Below, piece by piece: positions 1 through 5,923 of a stretch of DNA of 7,535 nt. This stretch comes from CAG-791 sp964386925 (GTDB lineage: Bacteria > Bacillota > Clostridia > Lachnospirales > Lachnospiraceae), in assembly GCA_964386925.1 (NCBI GenBank), contig CAYLUU010000108.1, forward strand, positions 1-7,535, given 5' to 3'. Under the pieces are notes generated by a model. The model was not told the DNA's origin. It saw nothing but the letters and a program-made list of their open reading frames with translations, and ran no database searches. Every line of letters starts with the position of its first letter. Position 1 is the first letter of the stretch. The position numbers and the translations under genes are program-made.

Positions 1-12
1 TCTGCCGCCACC

Positions 13-40
13 CTGTCTCAGGCAGATGCGCGTATATAAT
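13..40 (+). promoter_or_regulatory. Candidate sigma-A type promoter of proC
   Basis: A perfect -10 hexamer TATAAT lies at 35-40, about 23 bases before the chosen proC start, so transcription would begin near 46-48 and leave a short leader that still contains the ribosome binding site. The -35 partner is weak: CTGTCT at 13-18, spaced 16 bases, matches the consensus at only 3 of 6 positions. The -10 is seen directly; its use as a promoter is inferred. Confidence 0.5.
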
Positions 41-62
41 GATTATGGAAAGGCAGGACATC

Positions 63-866
63 ATGAGCACACAGACAATCGGATTCATCGGACTGGGCAA
101 CATGGCAAAGGCCATTATCGGCGGAATTCTCCACGATGAGCTGGTAGAGCCGCAGAACATCATCGGATCGGCTGCGACACAGGAGACAATGGATGCTGCG
201 GCAGATCAGTACGGCATCCGCATTGAGAAATCCAACAAAGAGGTGGCAAAAAAGGCAGATCTGATCGTTCTTGCCGTGAAGCCGGTAGTGCTGCCGGTTG
301 TCATTGAAGAAATCCGTGAGGTTGTAGATGAGAGCAAGCTGGTGCTGTCGGTTGCAGCGGGCAAGACTACAAAGTGGCTGTCCGAGCAGTTCGAGCACCC
401 GGTGAAGATCATCCGCTGCATGCCGAATACACCGGCCCTGGTGCAGGAAGGGTGCTCAGCCATTTGCCGCAATTCGAATGTCAGCGATGAGGAGCTGGAC
501 GAAGTGATGCGTGTGGTTTCGAGCTTTGGCCTGGCAGAGGTCGTGAGCGAACGGCTGATGGATACTGTGGGAGCGGTCAGCGGATCATCGCCGGCCTATG
601 TGTTCATGTTCCTGGAGGCACTGGCAGACGCCGGTGTGAAGGGCGGCATGCCGCGCAAGCAGGCGTACCGATTCGCAGCACAGACAGTGATGGGAAGTGC
701 CAAGCTGATGCTGGAAACCGGAAAACACCCCGGAGAGCTGAAGGATATGGTATGCTCTCCCGGAGGGACTACCATCGAGGGACTGGAAGCATTGGAGAAG
801 GACGGCTTCCGTGCGGCGGTGATGGATGCGATTGATGCCTGCATCGAGAAATCTGCTAAACTGTAA
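63..866 (+). CDS. proC: Pyrroline-5-carboxylate reductase
   Basis: Cytosolic enzyme that reduces 1-pyrroline-5-carboxylate to L-proline with NAD(P)H, the last step of proline synthesis from glutamate or ornithine. The 267-residue product is the usual family length. It opens with a Rossmann dinucleotide motif GFIGLGNM (residues 7-14), then AVKP (71-74), the conserved MPNTP (120-124), SGSSPAY at the start of the helical dimerisation domain (173-179) and the family signature CSPGGTTIEGL (231-241). The ATG at 63 is chosen because AAGG (50-53) and AGGA (55-58) precede it and the protein then begins just before the Rossmann strand. An in-frame ATG at 39 overlaps the -10 box and would add eight residues unlike the family. 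The frame is intact with no odd residues. The next gene is 132 bases downstream across a structured gap. Confidence 0.96.
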   Translation: MSTQTIGFIGLGNMAKAIIGGILHDELVEPQNIIGSAATQETMDAAADQYGIRIEKSNKEVAKKADLIVLAVKPVVLPVVIEEIREVVDESKLVLSVAAGKTTKWLSEQFEHPVKIIRCMPNTPALVQEGCSAICRNSNVSDEELDEVMRVVSSFGLAEVVSERLMDTVGAVSGSSPAYVFMFLEALADAGVKGGMPRKQAYRFAAQTVMGSAKLMLETGKHPGELKDMVCSPGGTTIEGLEALEKDGFRAAVMDAIDACIEKSAKL

Positions 867-870
867 CTAG

Positions 871-940
871 TCAGAGCTACTCCGAATAGGAGAAGATGCC
901 ATCGGGCATCTTCGAGTATCGTTTTGCGAATGGGCTCTGA
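871..940 (+). other. Structured intergenic element after proC
   Basis: A perfect 7-bp closing stem pairs TCAGAGC (871-877) with GCTCTGA (934-940). Inside it are a small hairpin CTCC-GAATA-GGAG (880-892) and a perfect 9-bp hairpin GAAGATGCC-ATCG-GGCATCTTC (892-913); the two share base 892, so they are adjacent or mutually exclusive. The 9-bp stem is followed only by GAGTATCGTTTTG, so it is a poor intrinsic terminator. It may be a processing site, an attenuating structure or a partial terminator of proC. No riboswitch class is recognised. Confidence 0.5.
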
Positions 941-967
941 ATAGAAGAGGCCTGCAGGTGAGAGAGT

Positions 968-991
968 CCGCGGAGCACCGCGGGGAAAGGA
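968..991 (+). promoter_or_regulatory. Hairpin abutting the band-7 gene ribosome binding site
   Basis: CCGCGG (968-973), loop AGCA, CCGCGG (978-983) forms a very stable 6-bp GC stem. It ends immediately before the Shine-Dalgarno AAAGGA (986-991), which is 7 bases from the ATG at 999. Such a stem could stabilise the message or influence ribosome access; that role is inferred. The arms are themselves palindromic, so a dimeric DNA-binding protein is an alternative reading. Confidence 0.4.
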
Positions 992-998
992 ATGAGAT

Positions 999-2042
999 AT
1001 GTCGATTGTGTTAGTGATTCTGTTAATCGTAATTTTGGCACTGGTCGCTGTGAATATCCGTATCGTGCCGCAGGGCTATGTGTTCGTGATTGAGCATCTG
1101 GGTAAATACAAGACCTCCTGGCCGGCAGGACTGCATGTGAAAATCCCCGTCCTGGAGAGAGTGGCGAAGACCATCAGCCTTAAGGAGCAGGTGCTGGATT
1201 TTCCGCCGCAGCCTGTGATTACCAAGGATAACGTTACCATGCAGATTGATTCTGTGGTATTCATGAAGGTGTTCGATCCGGCGCTGTATACCTATGGAGT
1301 AGAGAATCCGATCGCGGGTCTGCAGAATCTGTCGGCAACGACGCTTCGGAACATCATCGGTGAGATGGAGCTGGATCAGACCCTGACCAGCCGCGAGACC
1401 ATCAACGGCAAGATGCAGGTCATCCTCGATGAGGCGACGGATCAGTGGGGCATCAAGGTAACCCGCGTAGAGATTAAGAACATTCAGCCTCCGAAGGAAA
1501 TCGAAGAGGTCATGACCAAGCAGATGCGCGCCGAGCGCGAGAGACGTCAGACCGTTCTGGAGGCGCAGGCTCATCAGGAGGCTGTAGTATCCCGCGCAGA
1601 GGGTGATAAGAAGGCGAAGATCCTGGCTGCTGAAGCCGAGCGCGATGCGCAGGTTGCACTGGCAGAAGGTAAGGCAAAATCCATTGAGCTGGTGTACAAG
1701 GCTGAGGCAGAAGGACTGGAGGCGCTGAAGAATGCCAATGTATCCGAATCGGTTCTGCGTCTGAAGGGACTGGATGCCCTGAAGGAGGTATCTGACGGCC
1801 GGGCAACCAAGATTTATATGCCGTCCGACCTGGCAAGCCTCGTAAGCTCGCTCGGCGTGGTCGGAGAGTCTCTTGGCATCGGCGATGCGACACCGATTGA
1901 CAAGTCGGCAAAGCCGGTGAAGGCACCGGAGATGGATCCTTGCATCAATGAAGAGACCAGCAAGGAAGGCCGCGCGGCAGCAGCCTACACACAGACGGTC
2001 AGTGCAGAACTGGAGAAGGCGGCAGAGTACGAGAGCGTGTAG
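999..2042 (+). CDS. SPFH/band-7 membrane protein (stomatin/QmcA-like)
   Basis: The 347-residue product has one N-terminal hydrophobic segment (about residues 3-19, all I/L/V/A), followed by a band-7/PHB domain starting RIVPQGYVFVIEHLGKY (21-37) with the family-typical PAGLHVKIP (42-50) and the run VEIKNIQPPKEIEEVM (157-172). An Ala/Glu/Lys/Arg-rich coiled coil follows (about 165-245), then a conserved IYMPSDLASLVSSLG segment (272-286) and a variable Lys/Pro/Glu tail. Proteins of this family oligomerise in the membrane and organise lipid microdomains or modulate membrane proteases; the role here is unknown. The start is supported by AAAGGA seven bases upstream. In many bacteria such genes sit beside an NfeD-like partner, but none is next to it here. 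Its neighbours are metabolic, so context gives no function. qmcA would be a plausible label but is not certain. Confidence 0.9.
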   Translation: MSIVLVILLIVILALVAVNIRIVPQGYVFVIEHLGKYKTSWPAGLHVKIPVLERVAKTISLKEQVLDFPPQPVITKDNVTMQIDSVVFMKVFDPALYTYGVENPIAGLQNLSATTLRNIIGEMELDQTLTSRETINGKMQVILDEATDQWGIKVTRVEIKNIQPPKEIEEVMTKQMRAERERRQTVLEAQAHQEAVVSRAEGDKKAKILAAEAERDAQVALAEGKAKSIELVYKAEAEGLEALKNANVSESVLRLKGLDALKEVSDGRATKIYMPSDLASLVSSLGVVGESLGIGDATPIDKSAKPVKAPEMDPCINEETSKEGRAAAAYTQTVSAELEKAAEYESV

Positions 2043-2044
2043 AC

Positions 2045-2116
2045 AGGTACCTCGATGAGGGCTTGCACTCGTGCAGAAGGGCCTTCCGGGAAGCCGGGCT
2101 TAGATCGGTGGTTCCT
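2045..2116 (+). other. Structured leader region upstream of argF
   Basis: The 131-base gap between the band-7 gene and argF contains several potential stems: CCTC-GAT-GAGG (2050-2060), TGCA-CTCG-TGCA (2064-2075) and GGC-TTC/GAA-GCC with a bulged C (about 2081-2096). Arms AGGTACC (2045-2051) and GGTTCCT (2110-2116) could close the whole with one T-T mismatch. No T-tract follows, so this is not an intrinsic terminator, and no T-box AGGGTGG...ACCGCGG core is present. A TGTAAT (2137-2142) might be a -10 but lacks a convincing -35. The argF Shine-Dalgarno AAGGAG is at about 2159-2164. Part of this region matches the element at 5739-5791. Confidence 0.4.
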
Positions 2117-2173
2117 CAGAAAAATCAGGGGATCATTGTAATCAAAAGAAATAGTCATTAAGGAGAATAACGC

Positions 2174-3175
2174 ATGAACGAGAATTTCAAAGGCAGAGAT
2201 TTCCTGAAGCTCCTGGATTATTCCGGACAGGAAATCGGAAGACTGGTGGATCTGGCAGCATATTTCAAAGAGAAGAAGCAGAAGGGCGAGCCGGTGGACC
2301 AGCTTCGAGGCAGAAACGTAGCTCTGATCTTCGAGAAGACCAGTACGAGAACACGCTGTGCCTTTGAAGTGGCAGCCCATGACCTTGGCATGGGAACGAC
2401 CTATCTGGATCCGTCCGGTTCACAGATCGGCAAGAAGGAGTCCATTGCTGATACGGCGCGCGTGCTGGCCGGGATGTTCGATGGCATTGAGTATCGCGGC
2501 TATGGTCAGGAGATCGTAGAGGAGCTGGCCAAATATTCCAAGGTCCCGGTCTGGAACGGCCTTACCAATGAGTTTCATCCCACCCAGATGCTGGCGGATC
2601 TTCTGACCATCCGGGAGAGATTCGGGCGGGTACAGGGCGTTCGCCTGAGCTATTTTGGTGATGCGAGATACAACACCGGCAATTCGCTGATGGTCCTGGG
2701 CGCGAAGGTCGGCATGCATGTGACGCTGTGCTCGAATCCGAAGTATTATCCGGATCCGGAGCTGGTGAAGACCTGTGAGGAACTGGCGAAAAAGAGCGGC
2801 GGCAGCATCACTCTTACCGATGATGCGAAGGCAGCTGCAAAGGGCGCCGATGTCTTCTACACCGACGTGTGGGTTTCCATGGGCGAGCCGGACGAGGTAT
2901 GGGAGGAGCGGATTCATGATCTGACACCGTACCGCATTACGAAGGAACTGCTGGATCTGGGCAGCGAGGAATGTGTATTCATGCACTGCCTGCCGGCTTT
3001 CCATGATCTGAAGACGGGAATCGGTGAGAAGATTCATGAGAAGTTCGGGCTGGATGAGATGGAAGTGACGGATGAGGTATTCGAATCCGAGCGGTCTGTT
3101 GTTTTCCAGGAGGCAGAGAACCGGATGCACACCATCAAGGCTGTGATGGCAGCGACATTGGGATACGAGGTTTAA
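2174..3175 (+). CDS. argF: Ornithine carbamoyltransferase
   Basis: Transfers the carbamoyl group of carbamoyl phosphate to L-ornithine to give L-citrulline; the same enzyme type can work in reverse in the arginine deiminase pathway. The 333 residues match the long bacterial ArgF/ArgI/ArcB group. Visible motifs are the carbamoyl-phosphate loop FEKTSTRTR (53-61), HPTQ (135-138), GDARYNTGNS (162-171), the ornithine-binding DVWVSMG (231-237), catalytic HCLP (271-274) and a C-terminal ENRMHTIKAVM. The SMG loop argues for ornithine rather than aspartate as acceptor. The position before the conserved Asn in GDARYN is Tyr, where the common form is GDARNN. No other arginine-synthesis or arginine-deiminase genes are in the window, so the anabolic argF name is preferred to arcB only by default. 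AAGGAG lies about 9 bases before the ATG. birA begins directly after the stop codon. Confidence 0.93.
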   Translation: MNENFKGRDFLKLLDYSGQEIGRLVDLAAYFKEKKQKGEPVDQLRGRNVALIFEKTSTRTRCAFEVAAHDLGMGTTYLDPSGSQIGKKESIADTARVLAGMFDGIEYRGYGQEIVEELAKYSKVPVWNGLTNEFHPTQMLADLLTIRERFGRVQGVRLSYFGDARYNTGNSLMVLGAKVGMHVTLCSNPKYYPDPELVKTCEELAKKSGGSITLTDDAKAAAKGADVFYTDVWVSMGEPDEVWEERIHDLTPYRITKELLDLGSEECVFMHCLPAFHDLKTGIGEKIHEKFGLDEMEVTDEVFESERSVVFQEAENRMHTIKAVMAATLGYEV

Positions 3176-4186
3176 ATGAAGGACCGAATTCTGCAGGCGC
3201 TGACGGAGGCGGAAGGGTTCCTCTCCGGACAGCAGCTGAGCGATTTGTTAGGTGTTTCCCGGACAGCAGTCTGGAAGGCCATCGGCAAACTGAAGGAAGA
3301 AGGCTATGAGATTGAGGCGGTGACCAATAAGGGCTACCGCCTCATCCGTGGTCATAACGCGGATATTCTGAATCAGGCAGAGATCGAAAAACGCCTGACG
3401 ACTAAGTGGATCGGGCATCCGGTAATCTATGAGAAGGAGACCGGCTCCACCAATGACGATATCATGCGGATGTCGGATGCGGGAGCTGCGGAAGGAACTC
3501 TGGCTGTAGCCTCTGCACAGACAGCCGGCAAGGGACGCCGGGGGAGAACCTGGATCTCATTGGACTGCGGTAATGTGTATATGAGCCTTCTGCTGCGACC
3601 GAGGATTCCAGTGCAGGAAGCACCGATGATGACGCTGATTATGGCACTGGCGACCTATGAGGCACTGCAGGAGATGTACGGAGACCGGCTGCAGTTCGGC
3701 ATCAAGTGGCCAAACGATCTTGTCGTGTCCGTAGACGGCGGACCGTACAAGAAGTTCGTCGGCATTCTCACAGAAATGCGTCTGGAGGACACGGAAATTC
3801 GCGATGTCACCGTCGGCATCGGTCTGAATCTGAATCAGGACTTTGTAGAAGAATCCCTTCAGGAGACGGCGACGACGCTTCGGCTTGCAGCTGGGGAGAC
3901 GGTGAACCGCGCGCAGATTACGGCTGCCTGCTGGAACCATTTCGAGCCGGCGTATGAGGCTTATCTTGCGGCAGGCTCGCTGGAGCCATTGATTGATCGC
4001 TACAGCAAGGGCCTTGTGAACATCGGACGAAAGGTACGTGTGCTGGATCCGAAGGGAGAGTTCACCGGCGTGGCGAAGTGCGTGACGCCGTATGGCGAGC
4101 TGGTGGTGACACCGGATGACGGCGGAGAGGATCGAATGGTCGGAACCGGCGAGATCTCCGTACGCGGTGTGATGGGATACGTGTGA
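3176..4186 (+). CDS. birA: Biotin-[acetyl-CoA-carboxylase] ligase / biotin repressor
   Basis: Activates biotin to biotinyl-AMP and attaches it to the lysine of biotin-dependent carboxylases; the N-terminal domain makes it a likely biotin-responsive repressor too. Residues 1-57 form a winged helix-turn-helix (QQLSDLLGVSRTAVWKAIGK, then a wing ending NKGYRL). The ligase core shows ETGSTN (88-93), the biotinyl-AMP loop GKGRRGRTW (118-126), KWPND (177-181), FVGILTEM (194-201) and GIGLNLN (214-220). A C-terminal SH3-like domain ends in SVRG (328-331). The 336-residue length is typical of the bifunctional group I/II type. The ATG follows the argF TAA with no intervening base. The ribosome site ACGAGG (3165-3170) is inside the argF coding end, which suggests translational coupling. 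No biotin operator-like inverted repeat was found in the window, so its targets are elsewhere. Confidence 0.95.
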   Translation: MKDRILQALTEAEGFLSGQQLSDLLGVSRTAVWKAIGKLKEEGYEIEAVTNKGYRLIRGHNADILNQAEIEKRLTTKWIGHPVIYEKETGSTNDDIMRMSDAGAAEGTLAVASAQTAGKGRRGRTWISLDCGNVYMSLLLRPRIPVQEAPMMTLIMALATYEALQEMYGDRLQFGIKWPNDLVVSVDGGPYKKFVGILTEMRLEDTEIRDVTVGIGLNLNQDFVEESLQETATTLRLAAGETVNRAQITAACWNHFEPAYEAYLAAGSLEPLIDRYSKGLVNIGRKVRVLDPKGEFTGVAKCVTPYGELVVTPDDGGEDRMVGTGEISVRGVMGYV

Positions 4187-4205
4187 TTTCAGGAAAGGCA
4201 GCAAC

Positions 4206-4580
4206 ATGGAAGACGAAAGAAATTATCGCATCGTCCTGTGCGGATCGAATGCGTATGACAAAAAATATTACTTTAACCCGAAATTCGAGAAGCTCCCGGA
4301 GAACGTGCAGGAAGAGCTGCGGATTATCAGCGTCCTCTTTACGGAGGAGGTCGGAGGAATCTTCACGATCGGTTTCACACCCACCGGTGAGGCGGTGATG
4401 GACACGCAGGCAGACGAGGGAGACCTCCTGTATGATGAGATCGGCAGTGCACTGCTCATCAAGAAGATTCGCAGTACCAAGCAGGACCTGTTCGAGTCGC
4501 TGGAGATCTATTTCAAGGTGACCTTCCTGCACGAGAATCCGGCAGATTTGCTGGAGGACTATGAGGACACGGCAGAGTAA
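4206..4580 (+). CDS. Small acidic conserved protein, DUF6145-like
   Basis: A 124-residue, strongly acidic, soluble protein without signal peptide or membrane segment. It begins MEDERNYRIVLCGSNAYDKK and contains the stretches PENVQEELRIISVLFTEEVG (31-50), DEGDLLYDEIGSALLIKKI (70-88) and LFESLEIYFKVTFL (95-108). From memory it resembles DUF6145, a family seen mainly in Lachnospiraceae next to birA and the dihydrouridine synthase gene; this could not be checked by search. Its function is unknown. AGGAAAGG (4191-4198) gives a good ribosome site for the ATG, and the gene follows birA by only 19 bases, so it is probably cotranscribed. Overlapping frames on either strand lack such support. Confidence 0.85.
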   Translation: MEDERNYRIVLCGSNAYDKKYYFNPKFEKLPENVQEELRIISVLFTEEVGGIFTIGFTPTGEAVMDTQADEGDLLYDEIGSALLIKKIRSTKQDLFESLEIYFKVTFLHENPADLLEDYEDTAE

Positions 4581-4702
4581 GGCAGCTGCGGATGGAAGAA
4601 TTTTTCGCAGAAGGCTGACAGGGGAAATCTGAAAATCATTCTGTGTTATCTGTCTGATTATTTTGCAAATGCTGTATTAGATATAGGAAAACGGAGTTAA
4701 AG

Positions 4703-4730
4703 GCAAGGGTCTGTGAGCCTTGCAGGGGAG
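4703..4730 (+). promoter_or_regulatory. Small leader hairpin and ribosome binding site of dusB
   Basis: GCAAGG (4703-4708) can pair with CCTTGC (4718-4723) around a 9-base loop just before the Shine-Dalgarno AGGGGAG (4724-4730), which lies 7 bases from the ATG at 4738. The rest of this 157-base gap is AT-rich around 4635-4690 and includes TATTAG (4675-4680), a possible -10, but no -35 that I would defend. A weak pairing of CTGCG and CGCAG near 4585-4610 is not followed by a usable T-tract. A separate dusB promoter is likely but not located. Confidence 0.35.
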
Positions 4731-4737
4731 AATACAT

Positions 4738-5715
4738 ATGGAGTGGAAGATCCGGGATGTGGTAATACCGAATCAGACGGTTCTGGGACCGATGGCAGGC
4801 GTAACCGATCTGCCGTTTCGGCTCCTGTGCAAGGAGCAGGGCGTTGGCCTGACTGTGATGGAGATGATCAGCGCCAAGGCCATCACCTTTCACAATTACA
4901 AGACAGCAGAGCTGATGAAGACGGATCCGAAGGAGTCGCCGGTATCCCTGCAGCTGTTCGGGCATGAACCGGAAGTTATGGCAGAAGCCCTGGATATGAT
5001 CGAGGATCAGCCCTTTGATATTCTGGATATCAATATGGGATGCCCTGTTCCGAAAATCGTGAACAATCAGGAGGGTTCTGCTCTCATGAAGGATCCGGCA
5101 CTGATCGAAAAACTGGTGGCTGCCTGCGTATCACATACGAAGCGGCCGGTTACCGTGAAAATGAGAACCGGTTTCGACCATGCCCATCAGAACGTGGTGG
5201 ATTGCGCGAAGGCGGCAGAAGCCGGCGGCGCCTCGATGATCGCCGTGCATGGACGCACCCGTCCGCAGATGTATTCCGGCGAGGCGGACTGGACGAAGAT
5301 TGCAGAGGTTGTGAAGGCAGTTTCAATTCCGGTTGTGGGAAACGGAGATGTTGTGGACGGCCCCTCCGCGAAGCGAATGCTGGACGAGACCGGCTGCACC
5401 GCTGTGATGATCGGACGTGCTTCCGAGGGAAACCCGTGGATTTTCCGCGAGGTGAATCATTATCTGGAGACCGGAGAGCTGATGGAACGTCCGGGCAATC
5501 GCGAAGTGATTCAGATGCTCCTGCGGCATGCCGCATTGATGAAGGAGATCAAGGGGGAACGCATCGGAATTCAGGAGATGCGCCACCATGCGGCCTGGTA
5601 TCTGCAGGGATTCCCCGGTGCAGCAAAGCTCCGGGTGAAGATCAACACCATGAGTTCTTTCGACGAACTGGAGGAGATGCTGCGCAAGGAATTCCCGCAC
5701 GCAAGGCATAGCTGA
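4738..5715 (+). CDS. dusB: tRNA-dihydrouridine synthase, DusB family
   Basis: FMN-dependent enzyme that reduces specific uridines in tRNA to dihydrouridine. The 325-residue product has the TIM-barrel signature GPMAGVTD (17-24), SLQLFG (70-75), the catalytic loop INMGCPVPKI with Cys102 (98-107), VKMRTG (140-145), HGRTRPQMYSG (171-181), GNGDV (201-205) and the phosphate-binding IGRASEGNPWIF (225-236). A C-terminal helical tRNA-binding domain containing MRHHAAWY (281-288) follows. The common family form of the first motif is APMAGVTD; Gly replaces Ala here. ATG at 4738 is chosen for AGGGGAG 7 bases upstream. An in-frame TTG at 4720 would start inside the leader hairpin and place the ribosome site within the coding region. 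In many Firmicutes the downstream neighbours are lysS or greA-lysS; here the gene ends facing convergent genes. Confidence 0.95.
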   Translation: MEWKIRDVVIPNQTVLGPMAGVTDLPFRLLCKEQGVGLTVMEMISAKAITFHNYKTAELMKTDPKESPVSLQLFGHEPEVMAEALDMIEDQPFDILDINMGCPVPKIVNNQEGSALMKDPALIEKLVAACVSHTKRPVTVKMRTGFDHAHQNVVDCAKAAEAGGASMIAVHGRTRPQMYSGEADWTKIAEVVKAVSIPVVGNGDVVDGPSAKRMLDETGCTAVMIGRASEGNPWIFREVNHYLETGELMERPGNREVIQMLLRHAALMKEIKGERIGIQEMRHHAAWYLQGFPGAAKLRVKINTMSSFDELEEMLRKEFPHARHS

Positions 5716-5738
5716 ATAGTTACACCAATTTAATGATA

Positions 5739-5791
5739 CCAAGGTCAAAGCTCCGATGAGAGCTTGCTGTTGTAAGGAGTTTCGACCTTGG
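5739..5791. other. 53-base structured element downstream of dusB
   Basis: CCAAGGTC (5739-5746) and GACCTTGG (5784-5791) form a perfect 8-bp closing stem. Two inner folds compete: AAGCTC-CGATGA-GAGCTT (5748-5765), a perfect 6-bp hairpin; or continuation of the outer stem through AAA/TTT and CTCC/GGAG with single-base bulges. CTTGC-TGTT-GTAAG (5763-5775) is a further possible stem. No T-tract follows in either direction, so it is not a standard terminator. It starts 23 bases after the dusB stop codon. It could be part of the dusB 3' end, a small RNA or a DNA-binding site; I recognise no known RNA class. Confidence 0.5.
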
Positions 5792-5805
5792 AAAACGCAA
5801 ATGAG

Positions 5806-5859
5806 AGTCCCCGGTGAACACCGCTCCTGCTGCAGGCAGGGAGGTGTACGCCGGGGACT
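5806..5859. terminator. Long imperfect hairpin, possible bidirectional terminator
   Basis: The outer arms at 5806-5822 and 5843-5859 pair at 16 of 17 positions (one G-T wobble, one A-A mismatch). The inner CCTGC/GCAGG stem (5826-5830, 5836-5840) has a 5-base loop. The base may extend through GCAAA (5797-5801) and TTTGC (5859-5863). It lies between convergent dusB and the minus-strand genes, where a two-way terminator is expected. However, the flanking tracts are poor: ACTTTGCATT on +, CTCATTTGCGTTTT on -. Hence the terminator role is only probable. Confidence 0.5.
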
Positions 5860-5885
5860 TTGCATTCTGCATGGGGGATATACAG

Positions 5886-5905
5886 CATTGCAGAGAAACG
5901 CAATG
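5886..5905. other. Short perfect hairpin in the convergent gap
   Basis: CATTGC (5886-5891) and GCAATG (5900-5905) form a perfect 6-bp stem with an 8-base loop, extendable by a G-T and an A-T pair. It lies 18 bases past the stop of the minus-strand small ORF and has no T-tract on either side. If the small ORF is transcribed, this hairpin would be in its 3' untranslated region. Confidence 0.3.
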
Positions 5906-5923
5906 TTATTTCGGCCTGTGTTG

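Noticed and set aside
951..958. 8-bp palindrome CCTGCAGG
   Set aside because: An isolated short palindrome expected by chance; no second copy or associated site.
966..984. GGAGCACCGCGG resembles part of a T-box antiterminator core
   Set aside because: The full AGGGTGG...ACCGCGG core is absent, the 132-base gap is too short for a T-box leader, no terminator follows, and the downstream band-7 gene is not amino-acid related.
1023..1574. 183-codon minus-strand frame inside the band-7 gene
   Set aside because: Shadow frame of a GC-rich gene; its residues show no domain and there is no ribosome site.
999..2042. Band-7 protein as part of a defence or membrane-stress system
   Set aside because: Neighbours are housekeeping genes, with no NfeD, protease, phage-shock or nuclease partner in the window.
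2420..3130. 236-codon minus-strand frame inside argF
   Set aside because: Antisense shadow of a clearly identified enzyme gene, without coding features of its own.
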